Source: JABAYQ01 sp049890095
Lineage (GTDB): Bacteria; Bacteroidota; Bacteroidia; Flavobacteriales; UBA7312
Assembly: GCA_049890095.1 (NCBI GenBank)
Contig: JBMHCD010000003.1
Span: 32,623-96,622, forward strand
Direction: 5' to 3'
DNA: 64,000 nucleotides
Shown: piece after piece, positions 1 to 8,604 of the stretch
Layout of the letters: every line of letters starts with the position of its first letter
Numbering within the stretch: position 1 is the first letter of the stretch
Program-made: the position numbers and the translations under genes
The notes under the pieces: model-generated
Databases searched by the model: none
Seen by the model: the letters and a program-made list of their open reading frames with translations, nothing else
What the model was told of the DNA's origin: nothing

Positions 1-985
1 GATTTATTTTTTGTTGGTATAACTCCTTTATTTGCTTTGCAAATTTTTGAGGGCATCGATCCTCCAATAACATACCAATTGAATATTTTTCAACTATATT
101 TTTAACCTCCAAAAGAGGTGATGCAATAAATTTTAAATCGGAATGTATATAATCAAAAAGTTTATTTGGCAGACTATAACTAAAACTCAGTCCAATTGGC
201 TGCTCTAATAACAACCCTATAGAAGCCTTAGAAGTATACATTTTTAATTTTTCAAAAGGAACTTCTCCTACAAACTGTATTTGATCCAAAACATTTTTAG
301 ACTTTGCTATTTTTTTTAAATGGTCGAATCCTCCACCAACAATAATTAGTTTAAAATCCGGTAAAAACTCAAGACCTTCAACAGCAAGCTCTAAGCCTCT
401 TCCTTTATTATAATTACCTTGAAAAATTAATATTTTCTGATTTGATGTAGTAGTCGAGTAATTCGTAAGAAAAGGCACATTTCGAACAACACTCATTTCT
501 ACTGCATATTTTTCATGATAAAATTTAGCCAGCAAATTACATACCGTATAACTATAATCGACTTTTGGCAATAAAAAAGTCTCTAAAAGATGCCAAACTT
601 TCTTTACATTCGGACGATTTAAAAGCTCTGGTGATTCAGAAAAAATCTCGTGAGCATCAAAAATTATTTTTTTCGATTTTATTTTTGCAATCAAAAAATT
701 TGGCAGTAAAGTATCCAAATCATTACTCAACAGGTAATTAGACTTATTGAATATTAAATATGTAAATAACTTTAAACTATATTCTAAATAGAACAGCGGG
801 CCTTTAGAAAACAACATCTTAAATCGATATGTTGAATAATTTCTATTTAATTTTTTACTATTGTTTTTAAGAAATCCAACTAAATGAACATCAAACCCCA
901 TATCCAACAGAGTAGTACATACTTTATGAACGCGCTGATCGGTGCTCAAATCATTTGTTACAGATACAATAATCTTATTTGACAT
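1..985 (-). CDS. Glycosyltransferase family 4-like protein, C-terminus cut by the window edge
   Basis: An open frame reads leftward from an ATG at 985 to the window edge without a stop, giving at least 328 residues. The product looks like a GT-B glycosyltransferase that moves sugars from nucleotide donors to cell-surface glycans. The N-terminus (SVTNDLSTDQRVHKV) is typical of the acceptor-side Rossmann half. A DAHEIF motif lies near residue 115, and the C-terminal donor half has FQGNYNKGRGLELAVEG, IIVGGG and GLLLEQP with a following LPNKLFDY element, as in GT4 enzymes. A TATTTTCG box at 994-1001 ends eight bases before the ATG. It is divergent from murB. The donor and acceptor cannot be told. 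Confidence 0.8.
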   Translation of the reverse strand, partial: MSNKIIVSVTNDLSTDQRVHKVCTTLLDMGFDVHLVGFLKNNSKKLNRNYSTYRFKMLFSKGPLFYLEYSLKLFTYLIFNKSNYLLSNDLDTLLPNFLIAKIKSKKIIFDAHEIFSESPELLNRPNVKKVWHLLETFLLPKVDYSYTVCNLLAKFYHEKYAVEMSVVRNVPFLTNYSTTTSNQKILIFQGNYNKGRGLELAVEGLEFLPDFKLIIVGGGFDHLKKIAKSKNVLDQIQFVGEVPFEKLKMYTSKASIGLLLEQPIGLSFSYSLPNKLFDYIHSDLKFIASPLLEVKNIVEKYSIGMLLEDRCPQKFAKQIKELYQQKIN

Positions 986-1036
986 CAGAACAACGAAAAT
1001 AATAAAATAGAATAAGCAAAAACAATAAGTATTTTC

Positions 1037-1044
1037 TAAATTTG
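1037..1044 (+). promoter_or_regulatory. Promoter -7 box (TAAATTTG) of murB
   Basis: The sequence matches the Bacteroidota TAnnTTTG -7 consensus and ends four bases before the murB ATG at 1049, so the mRNA would be leaderless or nearly so. No clear TTG element lies at the usual upstream distance. Confidence 0.5.
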
Positions 1045-1048
1045 AATT

Positions 1049-2050
1049 ATGATTTTACAAGATTATGACTTAAGTAATTTAAACACTTTTTCCATTAAAG
1101 CAAAAAGTAAATATTTTGCGGTTTTTAAATCAGAAAGTGAACTAAAAAAGTTAGTTAAAAGTTGTATTAAGCCATTTCTTACATTAGGCGGTGGGAGTAA
1201 TATTTTACTTACTAAAAACTTTGATGGTACAGTTCTAAAAAATGAAATTGATCAAATCTCAATTATTAAAGATAAAGAAGAATCGGTAATAGTTAAAGTT
1301 GGCGCTGGAGTGCCATGGCACGATTTTGTTTTATGGGCAATTGAACAAAACTATGGCGGAGTAGAAAACATGTCTCTAATTCCTGGAAGTACTGGAGCTG
1401 CACCGATGCAGAATATTGGTGCCTATGGAGTAGAATTAGAATCCGTTTTTTATTCTTTGGAGGCTGTAAATATTGATACTGCAGAAACAAAAACTTTTCA
1501 TAAAAAAGAATGTGACTTTGGCTATAGATATTCGGTATTCAAAGGACCTCTAAAAGGGAAATATATTATAACTTATGTGAGTTTCGAATTACAAAAAAAA
1601 CACACTTACAACACTTCATATGGCGCTTTAGAAGAGAAATTAAAAAGGAATAATACTTCTCTTTCAATTCGCAGTATTAGCAATGCTATTATTGAAATTA
1701 GGCAGGCAAAACTGCCTGATCCAAAAATAATTGGGAATGGTGGAAGTTTTTTTAAGAATCCAGTAATTGACAACTCTCATTTTGAAAAATTAAAAAGTAA
1801 ATATCCAGATATTGTTGGATACCCAGTTTCAAATAGCCAAACTAAAGTTGCTGCAGGTTGGCTAATAGATCGTGCTGGATGGAAGGGTCATCGAGAGGGA
1901 GATGCTGGAGTACATAAAAATCAAGCATTAGTTTTAGTAAACTTTCAAAATGCAAAAGGAAAAGAAATTTTAATCCTTTCACAAAAAATACAAAAATCAA
2001 TAAAAGAAAAATACGATATCGATCTAGAAAGAGAGGTAAATGTATTATAA
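1049..2050 (+). CDS. murB: UDP-N-acetylmuramate dehydrogenase (MurB)
   Basis: MurB reduces UDP-N-acetylglucosamine-enolpyruvate to UDP-MurNAc with FAD and NADPH, the second committed step of peptidoglycan precursor synthesis in the cytoplasm. The 333-residue length fits the family. The FAD-binding half shows GGGSN (47-51) and GSTGAAPMQNIGAYG (113-127). YRYS near 160 carries the conserved Arg, GNGGSFFKNP contains the catalytic Ser at about 233, and the C-terminal DLEREV carries the conserved Glu. The ATG start is supported by the promoter box just upstream. A palindromic terminator follows. It is transcribed alone. Confidence 0.95.
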   Translation: MILQDYDLSNLNTFSIKAKSKYFAVFKSESELKKLVKSCIKPFLTLGGGSNILLTKNFDGTVLKNEIDQISIIKDKEESVIVKVGAGVPWHDFVLWAIEQNYGGVENMSLIPGSTGAAPMQNIGAYGVELESVFYSLEAVNIDTAETKTFHKKECDFGYRYSVFKGPLKGKYIITYVSFELQKKHTYNTSYGALEEKLKRNNTSLSIRSISNAIIEIRQAKLPDPKIIGNGGSFFKNPVIDNSHFEKLKSKYPDIVGYPVSNSQTKVAAGWLIDRAGWKGHREGDAGVHKNQALVLVNFQNAKGKEILILSQKIQKSIKEKYDIDLEREVNVL

Positions 2051-2090
2051 CTAACTTTTAATTAGATTTTTTAGATCTACTACAATAATA

Positions 2091-2121
2091 AAAAAAGCAA
2101 CTTTTAAAAAGTTGCTTTTTT
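2091..2121. terminator. Bidirectional intrinsic terminator between murB and tRNA-Leu
   Basis: A-rich arm AAAAAAGCAACTTTT is followed almost directly by its complement ending in a T-run. The hairpin has a T-tract on both strands, so it can stop murB transcripts from the left and tRNA-Leu transcripts from the right. Confidence 0.8.
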
Positions 2122-2206
2122 TGGTGCGGATGAAGGGAGTCGAACCCCCACGCCTCGCGGCACTAGATCCTAAGTCTAGCGTGTCTACCAATTCCACCAC
2201 ATCCGC
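2122..2206 (-). tRNA. tRNA-Leu (anticodon TAG)
   Basis: Read on the minus strand, the gene starts GCGGATG at 2206 and ends ATCCGC, discriminator A, and an encoded CCA at 2122-2124. The anticodon arm CTAGA-CTTAGGA-TCTAG gives anticodon TAG. A long variable arm (TGCCGCGAGGCG) marks it as a class II leucine tRNA, and the T-arm reads GGGGGTTCGACTCCC. A TATATTTG box lies just upstream. Confidence 0.95.
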
Positions 2207-2219
2207 AAAAATTGGAATG

Positions 2220-2246
2220 CAAATATAATTTTTTTTAATGTGTACA
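2220..2246 (-). promoter_or_regulatory. Promoter of tRNA-Leu
   Basis: On the minus strand TTG (2244-2246) is followed after 16 bases by TATATTTG (2220-2227), the Bacteroidota -33/-7 pattern. The box ends 13 bases before the tRNA 5' end. Confidence 0.6.
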
Positions 2247-2289
2247 ATTAGTTATCAAAAAAAAAATTTAATTATTGTAAAATTTAGGC

Positions 2290-2315
2290 TTGTATATATC
2301 AAAATATTACTTTTG
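2290..2315 (+). promoter_or_regulatory. Probable promoter of the flavin reductase operon
   Basis: TACTTTTG at 2308-2315 matches the TAnnTTTG -7 box and TTG at 2290-2292 could be the -33 element, though the 15-base spacing is short. The position argues that the open frame beginning at this TTG is not the coding start and that translation begins at ATG 2341. Confidence 0.5.
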
Positions 2316-2340
2316 TGATAAGTACTACACATTTAACATT

Positions 2341-3246
2341 ATGCTTAAAATAAACCCAAGAGATATTCCTGTTGCTCAGCTACATGGCTATTTATTAGGA
2401 TCAGTAGGACCAAGACCGATTGCCTTAGCAAGTACCATAGATAAAAATGGTATTCCAAATTTAAGTCCATTTAGTTTTTTCAATGTCTTCAGTTCAAACC
2501 CTCCTATTGCTATTTTTTCTCCAGCAAGAAGAGTACGCAACAATACCACAAAACATACACTCGATAATGTTTTAAACAATAAAGAAGTGGTTATAAATGT
2601 AGTTAGTCAGGAAATTGTTCAGCAAACATCACTGTCTAGTACTGAATATGAAAATGGCATTAACGAATTTGTAAAGTCTGGATTAACTGCTATAAAATCG
2701 GAAACCATAACACCTTTTAGAGTTAAAGAATCTCCTGTTCAAATGGAATGTATTGTTAATGATGTTATTGAACTTGGAGACCAAGGTGGAGCAGGAAATT
2801 TAGTAGTATGTGAAATAAAAATGATTCACATTAATGAAGATATTCTTGATGATGAAGGAATTATTGATCCAAATAAAATTAAATTAGTCGGACGCATGGG
2901 TGGAAACTGGTATTGTAAAACTACCAACGAATCTATCTTTGAAGTTGTTAAACCTATCCGTAATTTAGGTATTGGTGTTGATCAGATTCCTAAACGAATT
3001 AAAAATAGCTATATTCTTAGTGGAAATGATTTAGGTATGCTAGGAAATATAGAAGCCTTACCTACTATCGAAGAGGTTGAAGAATACAAAAAAGAAAACT
3101 ACACTATAAATGAAATATTAAATTTTAGTAGTGAAGATGAAGAAGCAAGAGAAGGACTTCATGTAAGAGCAAAAGAATTATTAAGTCAAGGCAAAATAGA
3201 AAATGCCTGGAAAACATTATTGATTGATAAATTAAATAGATTATGA
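2341..3246 (+). CDS. Flavin reductase-like FMN-binding protein
   Basis: This 301-residue protein belongs to the flavin reductase/DIM6-NTAB split-barrel family, which binds FMN and usually reduces flavin or acts on an unknown substrate in the cytoplasm. The signature stretch is near the N-terminus: GSVGPRPIALAST, then NLSPFSFFNVFSSNPP and FSPARR, all characteristic of the FMN site. The C-terminal part after about residue 200 is an acidic/helical extension. The frame is open upstream to a TTG at 2290, but that lies on the putative promoter, so ATG 2341 is preferred. The stop overlaps the next gene in ATGA, implying translational coupling. The physiological substrate is unknown. Confidence 0.85.
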   Translation: MLKINPRDIPVAQLHGYLLGSVGPRPIALASTIDKNGIPNLSPFSFFNVFSSNPPIAIFSPARRVRNNTTKHTLDNVLNNKEVVINVVSQEIVQQTSLSSTEYENGINEFVKSGLTAIKSETITPFRVKESPVQMECIVNDVIELGDQGGAGNLVVCEIKMIHINEDILDDEGIIDPNKIKLVGRMGGNWYCKTTNESIFEVVKPIRNLGIGVDQIPKRIKNSYILSGNDLGMLGNIEALPTIEEVEEYKKENYTINEILNFSSEDEEAREGLHVRAKELLSQGKIENAWKTLLIDKLNRL

Positions 3247-3602
3247 GTTTAGCAGTAACCGGAAAATTAGTAAAGACACTAGATGTAGAAAGTGGAACAA
3301 GTAAAGCAGGAAAAGAATGGAAAAAACAATCCTTTGTTTTAGATACAGGTGCACAATATAACCCTGAAATTTGTTTTCAATTGTTTGGAGATGATAAAAT
3401 TGCAATGATTGATGGTATTCAACCAGGCACCGAAATAGAAGTTTCTTTCAACATTTCTTCAAGAGAATATAATGGCAGATATTATCACAATATTGATGCT
3501 TGGAGAATTAATCGTTCTGCAGCTGCAGTTGTAGATGCTCCTGCACCAACAGAATCGTTTGACAACGATGCTAGCAACGAAGAAGATGATTTACCATTCT
3601 AG
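3243..3602 (+). CDS. DUF3127 protein with SSB-like acidic C-terminal tail
   Basis: A 119-residue protein that I recognise as the DUF3127 family, found mainly in Bacteroidota. Residues 1-90 look like a small beta-barrel (VTGKLVKTLDVESGTSKAGKE, CFQLFGDDK, GTEIEVSFNISSREYNGRYY, NIDAWRI), consistent with an OB fold. A low-complexity linker rich in Ala, Pro and Asp follows, and the protein ends EEDDLPF, like the protein-interaction tip of single-stranded DNA-binding proteins (DDIPF/DDLPF). This suggests nucleic-acid binding with SSB-like partner recruitment, which is an inference. It overlaps the flavin reductase by four bases. Confidence 0.8.
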   Translation: MSLAVTGKLVKTLDVESGTSKAGKEWKKQSFVLDTGAQYNPEICFQLFGDDKIAMIDGIQPGTEIEVSFNISSREYNGRYYHNIDAWRINRSAAAVVDAPAPTESFDNDASNEEDDLPF

Positions 3603-3606
3603 ATAA

Positions 3607-4944
3607 ATGGCAAATTGGTTAGCCAAATGGTTTAAAAAATTCATACCTGCACCATTCACCATTGCAGTCATACTTACTTTTTTTACCTTTTTGTTAGCAT
3701 ACATTTTTGATACCAATAATTCAGAGAAGCCTATTGCTTCTCTTTTTTTGTATTGGGAAGAAGGACTGTGGAATCAGCCTTTAATCGTATTTGCTTTTCA
3801 AATGATGCTGATGCTAGTTTTAGGTCATGTTGTTGCACTATCTGAAATGGTCAATCGATTAATTGAAAAATTATCATCACTGATTCATAATACAGCTCAA
3901 GCTGCAGCAATAGTTACTTTTCTTACCTTAATTGTTAGTTTATTTAACTGGGGATTGGGTCTAATATTTGGGGCTATATTCGCACGAAAAATTGGAGAAT
4001 ATGCCGTTAAAAAGGATATCAAATTAGCATACCCTCTAATTGGAGCAGCTGGCTATTCTGGCTTAATGGTTTGGCATGGTGGAATCTCTGGATCTGCACC
4101 TATAAAAATTGCAGAGAAAGGACATTTTATGCAGGAAAAAATTGGTATCATTTCTCAAAATGCTACTATTTTTTCTACTATGAATATTACTATTAGCATC
4201 GCCTTATTAATCATTTTACCTTTGTTAATGTATTATTTAGGTAGTAAGGCAAAAGGTATTAAGTTAACGCTAAAACAAGAACTAATTGAACAACACTCTA
4301 TCTCATTTTCTGGAGCTGAAAAACTAGACCATTCCAATTGGATAGGAGTTATTTTTGGATGTATTATTATTGGTTTCAGTTTTTATAAAGCAGTTATATT
4401 ACCCGAAAAATTTAACCTTTCTTTTATCACACCTAATTTCATCAATCTATTTTTATTTGGAAGTGCATTGTTAGTTCATAAAAACTTTTATCAATTTCTA
4501 CGTGCCATTTCTAAATCAATAAATGGTGCTTCTGGTATATTAATTCAATTTCCATTGTATTTCGGAATAATGGGGTTGATGAAGTCTAGCGGAATGGTTT
4601 CAATGGTTTCAGATTTTTTTGTAAATGTATCTAATCCAACAACATTTCCTATTTTTACTTTTTTAAGCGCTGGAATTGTAAATATATTTGTTCCCAGTGG
4701 AGGTGGTCAGTGGGCAATTCAAGGACCTATTGTTATTGAAGCTGCTCAACAGATTGGCGTACCTTATTGGAAAACGATTATGGCTTTAGCATATGGTGAT
4801 CAAACTACCAATATGCTACAACCTTTTTGGGCACTGCCTTTATTAGCTATCACAGGTCTTAAAGCAAAAGAAATACTACCTTACACATTAATTTTAATGC
4901 TAGTAGGTTCAACAATTTTTATTTTAGGACTTTTACTATTTTAA
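3607..4944 (+). CDS. Short-chain fatty acid transporter, AtoE family
   Basis: A 445-residue integral membrane protein with about ten hydrophobic segments. The start MANWLAKWFKKFIPAPF and internal WNQPLIVFAFQMMLMLVLGH, NWGLGLIFGAIFARKI and FVPSGGGQWAIQGP are characteristic of the AtoE/short-chain fatty acid uptake family of the inner membrane (substrates such as acetoacetate or butyrate). It begins four bases after the DUF3127 stop and is probably cotranscribed. Its stop overlaps that of the convergent permease gene by four bases (TTAA). Substrate specificity cannot be read from sequence. Confidence 0.85.
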   Translation: MANWLAKWFKKFIPAPFTIAVILTFFTFLLAYIFDTNNSEKPIASLFLYWEEGLWNQPLIVFAFQMMLMLVLGHVVALSEMVNRLIEKLSSLIHNTAQAAAIVTFLTLIVSLFNWGLGLIFGAIFARKIGEYAVKKDIKLAYPLIGAAGYSGLMVWHGGISGSAPIKIAEKGHFMQEKIGIISQNATIFSTMNITISIALLIILPLLMYYLGSKAKGIKLTLKQELIEQHSISFSGAEKLDHSNWIGVIFGCIIIGFSFYKAVILPEKFNLSFITPNFINLFLFGSALLVHKNFYQFLRAISKSINGASGILIQFPLYFGIMGLMKSSGMVSMVSDFFVNVSNPTTFPIFTFLSAGIVNIFVPSGGGQWAIQGPIVIEAAQQIGVPYWKTIMALAYGDQTTNMLQPFWALPLLAITGLKAKEILPYTLILMLVGSTIFILGLLLF

Positions 4945-5990
4945 GATCGTACATCAAAAGCATCTCGCAAGGCATTTCCTACCATCATAAATGATAAGAC
5001 TAAAAGCATAATTGCTAAGCCTGGGAATATTGCAAGATATCCCTTTCCCATAATAATAAATGAATAATGATCCTTTATCATAGTTCCCCAAGAAGGTATT
5101 GGTGGCTGTGCTCCTATTCCTAAAAAACTTAATCCTGCTTCAATTAAAATTGCTGATGCAAAATTAGCTGCAGAAATAACAATTATTGGTGCAAGTACAT
5201 TAGGAAGGATATGCTTAAACAATATTCTGAAATGACTATATCCTAAAACTTTACCTGCTTCTACAAATTCGGACTGTCGCAACGACATAACCTTACCTCT
5301 TACAATACGAGCTACTTCTACCCACATAGTTAAGCCAACAGCAACAAAGACTTGCCAAAATCCTTTACCAAGTGCTAAAGTTATAGCGATTACCATAAGA
5401 AGTGTTGGGATTGACCAAACTACATTTACAAACCACATTACCAGTTTATCTATCTTACCTCCAAAATAGCCAGAGATTAAACCCAAACTTAAGCCAATAA
5501 TCAAAGAAATGATAACAGATATAAACCCAACCGAAAGCGATACTCGGGAACCATAGAGTATTCTACTTAGTAAGTCACGACCAAATTTATCTGTCCCTAA
5601 ATAATAAGTTCTCTCTATTAACTGATGTTTATTTTTAATCAACAACCAATCTGAGTTTATGCCATAAGGAATATAGTAGGCTTTATCTTCTACCATTTTA
5701 AATTTAGAAACAGGAAACTCGTTAAATGATGATGGTGTGCCAAAAAAAATCTTAGAAAAAAGATCCTGCTCTGCAATATTTTCCTTTTCCACTAAAAGGA
5801 CTTGAATTTTACTTCCTGGGGGAAGAGTAGAAAGTTCAATATTCATATTATTAGAATTAGGTGTGGAATCTGGGTAAAAAGGAATACCAAAAACAGAAAC
5901 AAGAATTGTTAAAGAAATAATAAAAGCACCAAAAAGCCCAAGCTTATCATTTAAAAATTTATCTTTTGCTATTTTACCTAAACTTTTCAT
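4941..5990 (-). CDS. ABC transporter permease, DppC/OppC type
   Basis: A 349-residue inner-membrane permease. An N-terminal helix (about 16-36) is followed by a large extracytoplasmic insert (about 37-125) and five more helices. The EAA loop (EAGKVLGYSHFRILFKHILP) that docks the ATPase is intact, and YLGTDKFGRDLLSRILYGSRVSL is the classic OppC/DppC signature. These proteins import peptides or related solutes with an OppB partner, ATPases and a binding protein, none of which is encoded nearby. It is the last gene of a three-gene operon: its ATG overlaps the preceding GT2 stop (ATGA). The large periplasmic insert is unlike E. coli OppC but common in Bacteroidota. Confidence 0.85.
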   Translation of the reverse strand: MKSLGKIAKDKFLNDKLGLFGAFIISLTILVSVFGIPFYPDSTPNSNNMNIELSTLPPGSKIQVLLVEKENIAEQDLFSKIFFGTPSSFNEFPVSKFKMVEDKAYYIPYGINSDWLLIKNKHQLIERTYYLGTDKFGRDLLSRILYGSRVSLSVGFISVIISLIIGLSLGLISGYFGGKIDKLVMWFVNVVWSIPTLLMVIAITLALGKGFWQVFVAVGLTMWVEVARIVRGKVMSLRQSEFVEAGKVLGYSHFRILFKHILPNVLAPIIVISAANFASAILIEAGLSFLGIGAQPPIPSWGTMIKDHYSFIIMGKGYLAIFPGLAIMLLVLSFMMVGNALRDAFDVRS

Positions 5991-7051
5991 TTATTAAACT
6001 TTCTTCCCTTCCAGTAAAAAGTGGAAAATTGAGAAACCATTGCAATATAAACGATATATACTGGGTAAATTAATTGTAGGGCCAGAAAATTTAATTTCCA
6101 TTTTTTAATTTCAAAAAAAGAAGCTTGTTTTTTAAGTAATGGATAATCAGAAAGAAACTTTATGGTTAACAATATGACGAGCAATGATAGGTCATAAAAA
6201 GCAGAAAATACTATCGTCAAATTTGTTATAAATACGGCTAAGCTTATTTTGATTGCATCCAAGTCGTTGTAAGATGAGCTTTTTGCAGACCAGCGAATTC
6301 TTTGCTGTAAAAAAGTTTTTAAATCAGTCTTGCAATTTGTACTAACTATTGCTCTTTTATCTTTAGCAAATACTATTTTTCCTCCATTACTTTTTATGTG
6401 ATGTAACAAAAAAACATCATCTCCAGACTGCACATCATTTCTAGTGTTTTTATAATATTCTGATCTAAATGCTAAATTTGCTCCATTACACATAAATGCT
6501 TGTTGATTTGCAATTGCACCAGCTCCAGAACCTATTAAACTAGCAAATTCTATTATTTGTACTTTTTGAAAAAAAGAAGATATAGTAGCTTTTAACAAAA
6601 CAGGACCTACAACCATTTTAATAGAATCGTCAATAAAATATTTTACCATTGTTCGAACCCAGTGTTTACCAAAAAAACAATCACCATCTGTTGTTAGAAT
6701 AACTGAACCAGTAGCTAAATTTATTCCCCTATCTAAAGCCATTTTTTTTCCCTGACCATTAGACTTTAAAACATTGATATTTTTATACTTTAATAATTTT
6801 TGATAGGTATCATCAGTCGAGTGATCATCCACAACAATTATTTCTAATAACTGTGAATCATAACTCTGCTCGGCTAAATGGTTCATTAAAGTTTCAATAT
6901 TTTTAGATTCGTTTCTAACAGCAATAACAACAGAAACTTTTTCAGCAAAACCACTATTAGTATGTCTAATAATTTTATTCCAACCTAACTCCATTTTCTT
7001 TATTGAAATAAAATAAATCAACAATATTAAAACACAAAAAAAGTAAATCAA
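5987..7051 (-). CDS. Membrane-associated family 2 glycosyltransferase
   Basis: A 354-residue GT-A fold enzyme anchored by an N-terminal helix (residues 2-15) and hydrophobic helices near the C-terminus. Motifs follow GT2 order: SVVIAVRNESKNIETL, VVDDHSTDDT, TTDGDCFFGKHW (the DxD-like metal site), then the QRIRW motif of processive enzymes. The start is a TTG overlapping the upstream stop as TTGA; the next Met is at residue 20, which would remove the first helix. It lies between a flippase-like gene and a permease with four-base overlaps on both sides, which suggests a membrane lipid or surface glycan pathway. The product is unknown. Confidence 0.85.
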   Translation of the reverse strand: MIYFFCVLILLIYFISIKKMELGWNKIIRHTNSGFAEKVSVVIAVRNESKNIETLMNHLAEQSYDSQLLEIIVVDDHSTDDTYQKLLKYKNINVLKSNGQGKKMALDRGINLATGSVILTTDGDCFFGKHWVRTMVKYFIDDSIKMVVGPVLLKATISSFFQKVQIIEFASLIGSGAGAIANQQAFMCNGANLAFRSEYYKNTRNDVQSGDDVFLLHHIKSNGGKIVFAKDKRAIVSTNCKTDLKTFLQQRIRWSAKSSSYNDLDAIKISLAVFITNLTIVFSAFYDLSLLVILLTIKFLSDYPLLKKQASFFEIKKWKLNFLALQLIYPVYIVYIAMVSQFSTFYWKGRKFNK

Positions 7052-8019
7052 GATCTAAAAAATTTTAAATTATAAACGAAGAAAACACCAATAATTGCAG
7101 GCAAAACCAAATTTATGGCCCACAAGGAAAAAGCTGCAGTTGTTATACCCAATAAATTATCCGAAAGTAATCCAAAAAAGAAAACCGCAACAGAACCTCT
7201 TACGCCAATTTCGGTGAGAGCTATTGTAGGTATTATTGACATACTTAAAAATGTTAATGAGCTCATCGTAACTGATTGTAAAAAAGTAATTTCTACATCA
7301 AAAAAACACATCAATAAATAAAATTGAAAGCTAAATATTATGTACCTAAAAAAACTAAAATAAAAAATGTTTAGTAATTCATTAAATGAAAAATAAGAGA
7401 ATACTTTAATGTAATCTTGATACCTTTTTACATACGGTATTTTTCGTAGTAAAAAAGTTAAAAAAGACGTATTTAAGTAAATGAATAAAACAAATCCTAT
7501 TACTAGAAAAACAAAAGAAATCAACAAAAATTTATATTGATTAAAAAAAGGAAATGGTAAAGATTCATATTGAAATGTATAATAACATAATGCTAATAAT
7601 CCAAAAACTATAGTAACAACTAATTGAGAAACATTTCCGATAACGGTAAGCAAAACTGACTTAATTCTATCGGCTTTTTCTAAACAGAATACTCTGCCAC
7701 CAAATTCGCCAACTCTATTTGGAGTAAAAATAGAAACAGTTATCCCTAAAAAAATTGCTTTTATAGAAAGCCATAAACTAACACTTTCTAGCTTATTAAT
7801 TAAATACTTCCATTTTATCGCTTCGACAAACCAATTAAAAAGCATCAAGAATATTACTACAATAAATTTCCAAGGATTCTTTGTTTCCAAAATAGAAAGA
7901 AACCACAGCTTCATTCCACTAAAATCTTCATTTGAAAAAACCTTTTTATATAGAAATCCAAATGTCAATAAGATAATTAGGACTTTGATTATTAAGCTAA
8001 TTTTTTTACTACTTTGCAT
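7048..8019 (-). CDS. Flippase-like integral membrane protein (LPG synthase TM/AglD family)
   Basis: A 323-residue polytopic protein with about eight hydrophobic segments. The pattern WKYLINKLESVSLWLSIKAIF, TPNRVGEFGGRVF and LTEIGVRGSVAVFFFG matches the lysylphosphatidylglycerol synthase transmembrane region/UPF0104 family, in which the conserved NRxGExxGR and the E-x-G-x-RG motifs are diagnostic. Members flip or modify lipids in the inner membrane. It is the first gene of an operon with a GT2 and an OppC-like permease. It is divergent from ruvC; the intergenic region is only about 20 bases, so promoters must overlap. Confidence 0.8.
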   Translation of the reverse strand: MQSSKKISLIIKVLIILLTFGFLYKKVFSNEDFSGMKLWFLSILETKNPWKFIVVIFLMLFNWFVEAIKWKYLINKLESVSLWLSIKAIFLGITVSIFTPNRVGEFGGRVFCLEKADRIKSVLLTVIGNVSQLVVTIVFGLLALCYYTFQYESLPFPFFNQYKFLLISFVFLVIGFVLFIYLNTSFLTFLLRKIPYVKRYQDYIKVFSYFSFNELLNIFYFSFFRYIIFSFQFYLLMCFFDVEITFLQSVTMSSLTFLSMSIIPTIALTEIGVRGSVAVFFFGLLSDNLLGITTAAFSLWAINLVLPAIIGVFFVYNLKFFRS

Positions 8020-8040
8020 ACTGAGCTAAAATACAAAATA

Positions 8041-8604
8041 TTGACTCCTAAATCAGACAGAATAATATTAGGAATAGATCCTGGAACAAACATTATGGGA
8101 TATGGGCTCATTCATGTAAAAGGTAATAATATTAGTCTAGTTAACATGGGTGTAATTCACCTGAGTAAACTAAAAAGTCATCCTGACAAACTAAAGAGAA
8201 TATTTGAACGTACTCTTCATTTAATAGACGAATACAAACCTGATGAAATGGCTTTAGAAGCCCCATTTTTTGGTAAAAATGTACAATCTATGTTAAAGCT
8301 AGGAAGAGCTCAAGGAGTTGCAATGGCATCCGGCTTGTATAGAGAGATTCCTATTTTTGAATATGCCCCAAAAAAAATAAAAATGTCAATTACAGGAAAT
8401 GGTAACGCATCTAAAGAACAAGTTGCTCAAATGCTAAAAACTCTAGTCAATGTAAAGGATTTACCTAAGCAACTCGATGCTACAGACGGATTAGCAGCCG
8501 CAGTTTGTCATTTTTTTCAAAAAAATAATTCCGAAACTAATACAACAAAAAATTATAGTGACTGGGGAGCATTTCTAAAAAACAATCCAGGAAGAAAAGG
8601 CTAA
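8041..8604 (+). CDS. ruvC: Holliday junction resolvase RuvC
   Basis: RuvC cleaves four-way DNA junctions during recombination together with RuvAB. The first catalytic Asp is in LGIDPGTN, the Glu is in LEAPFFG, and the last acidic pair is in LDATDGLAAAVCHF, so the active site is complete. I place the start at TTG 8041, giving MTPKSDRIILGIDPG and 187 residues, which matches family N-termini. An upstream in-frame TTG at 8014 would add nine residues but overlaps the divergent gene. No ATG is available. The stop overlaps that of the convergent HIT gene by four bases (CTAA). Confidence 0.93.
   Translation: MTPKSDRIILGIDPGTNIMGYGLIHVKGNNISLVNMGVIHLSKLKSHPDKLKRIFERTLHLIDEYKPDEMALEAPFFGKNVQSMLKLGRAQGVAMASGLYREIPIFEYAPKKIKMSITGNGNASKEQVAQMLKTLVNVKDLPKQLDATDGLAAAVCHFFQKNNSETNTTKNYSDWGAFLKNNPGRKG

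Noticed and set aside
2290..2340. TTG-initiated N-terminal extension of the flavin reductase
   Set aside because: It overlaps a probable promoter, and the added residues do not match the family start.
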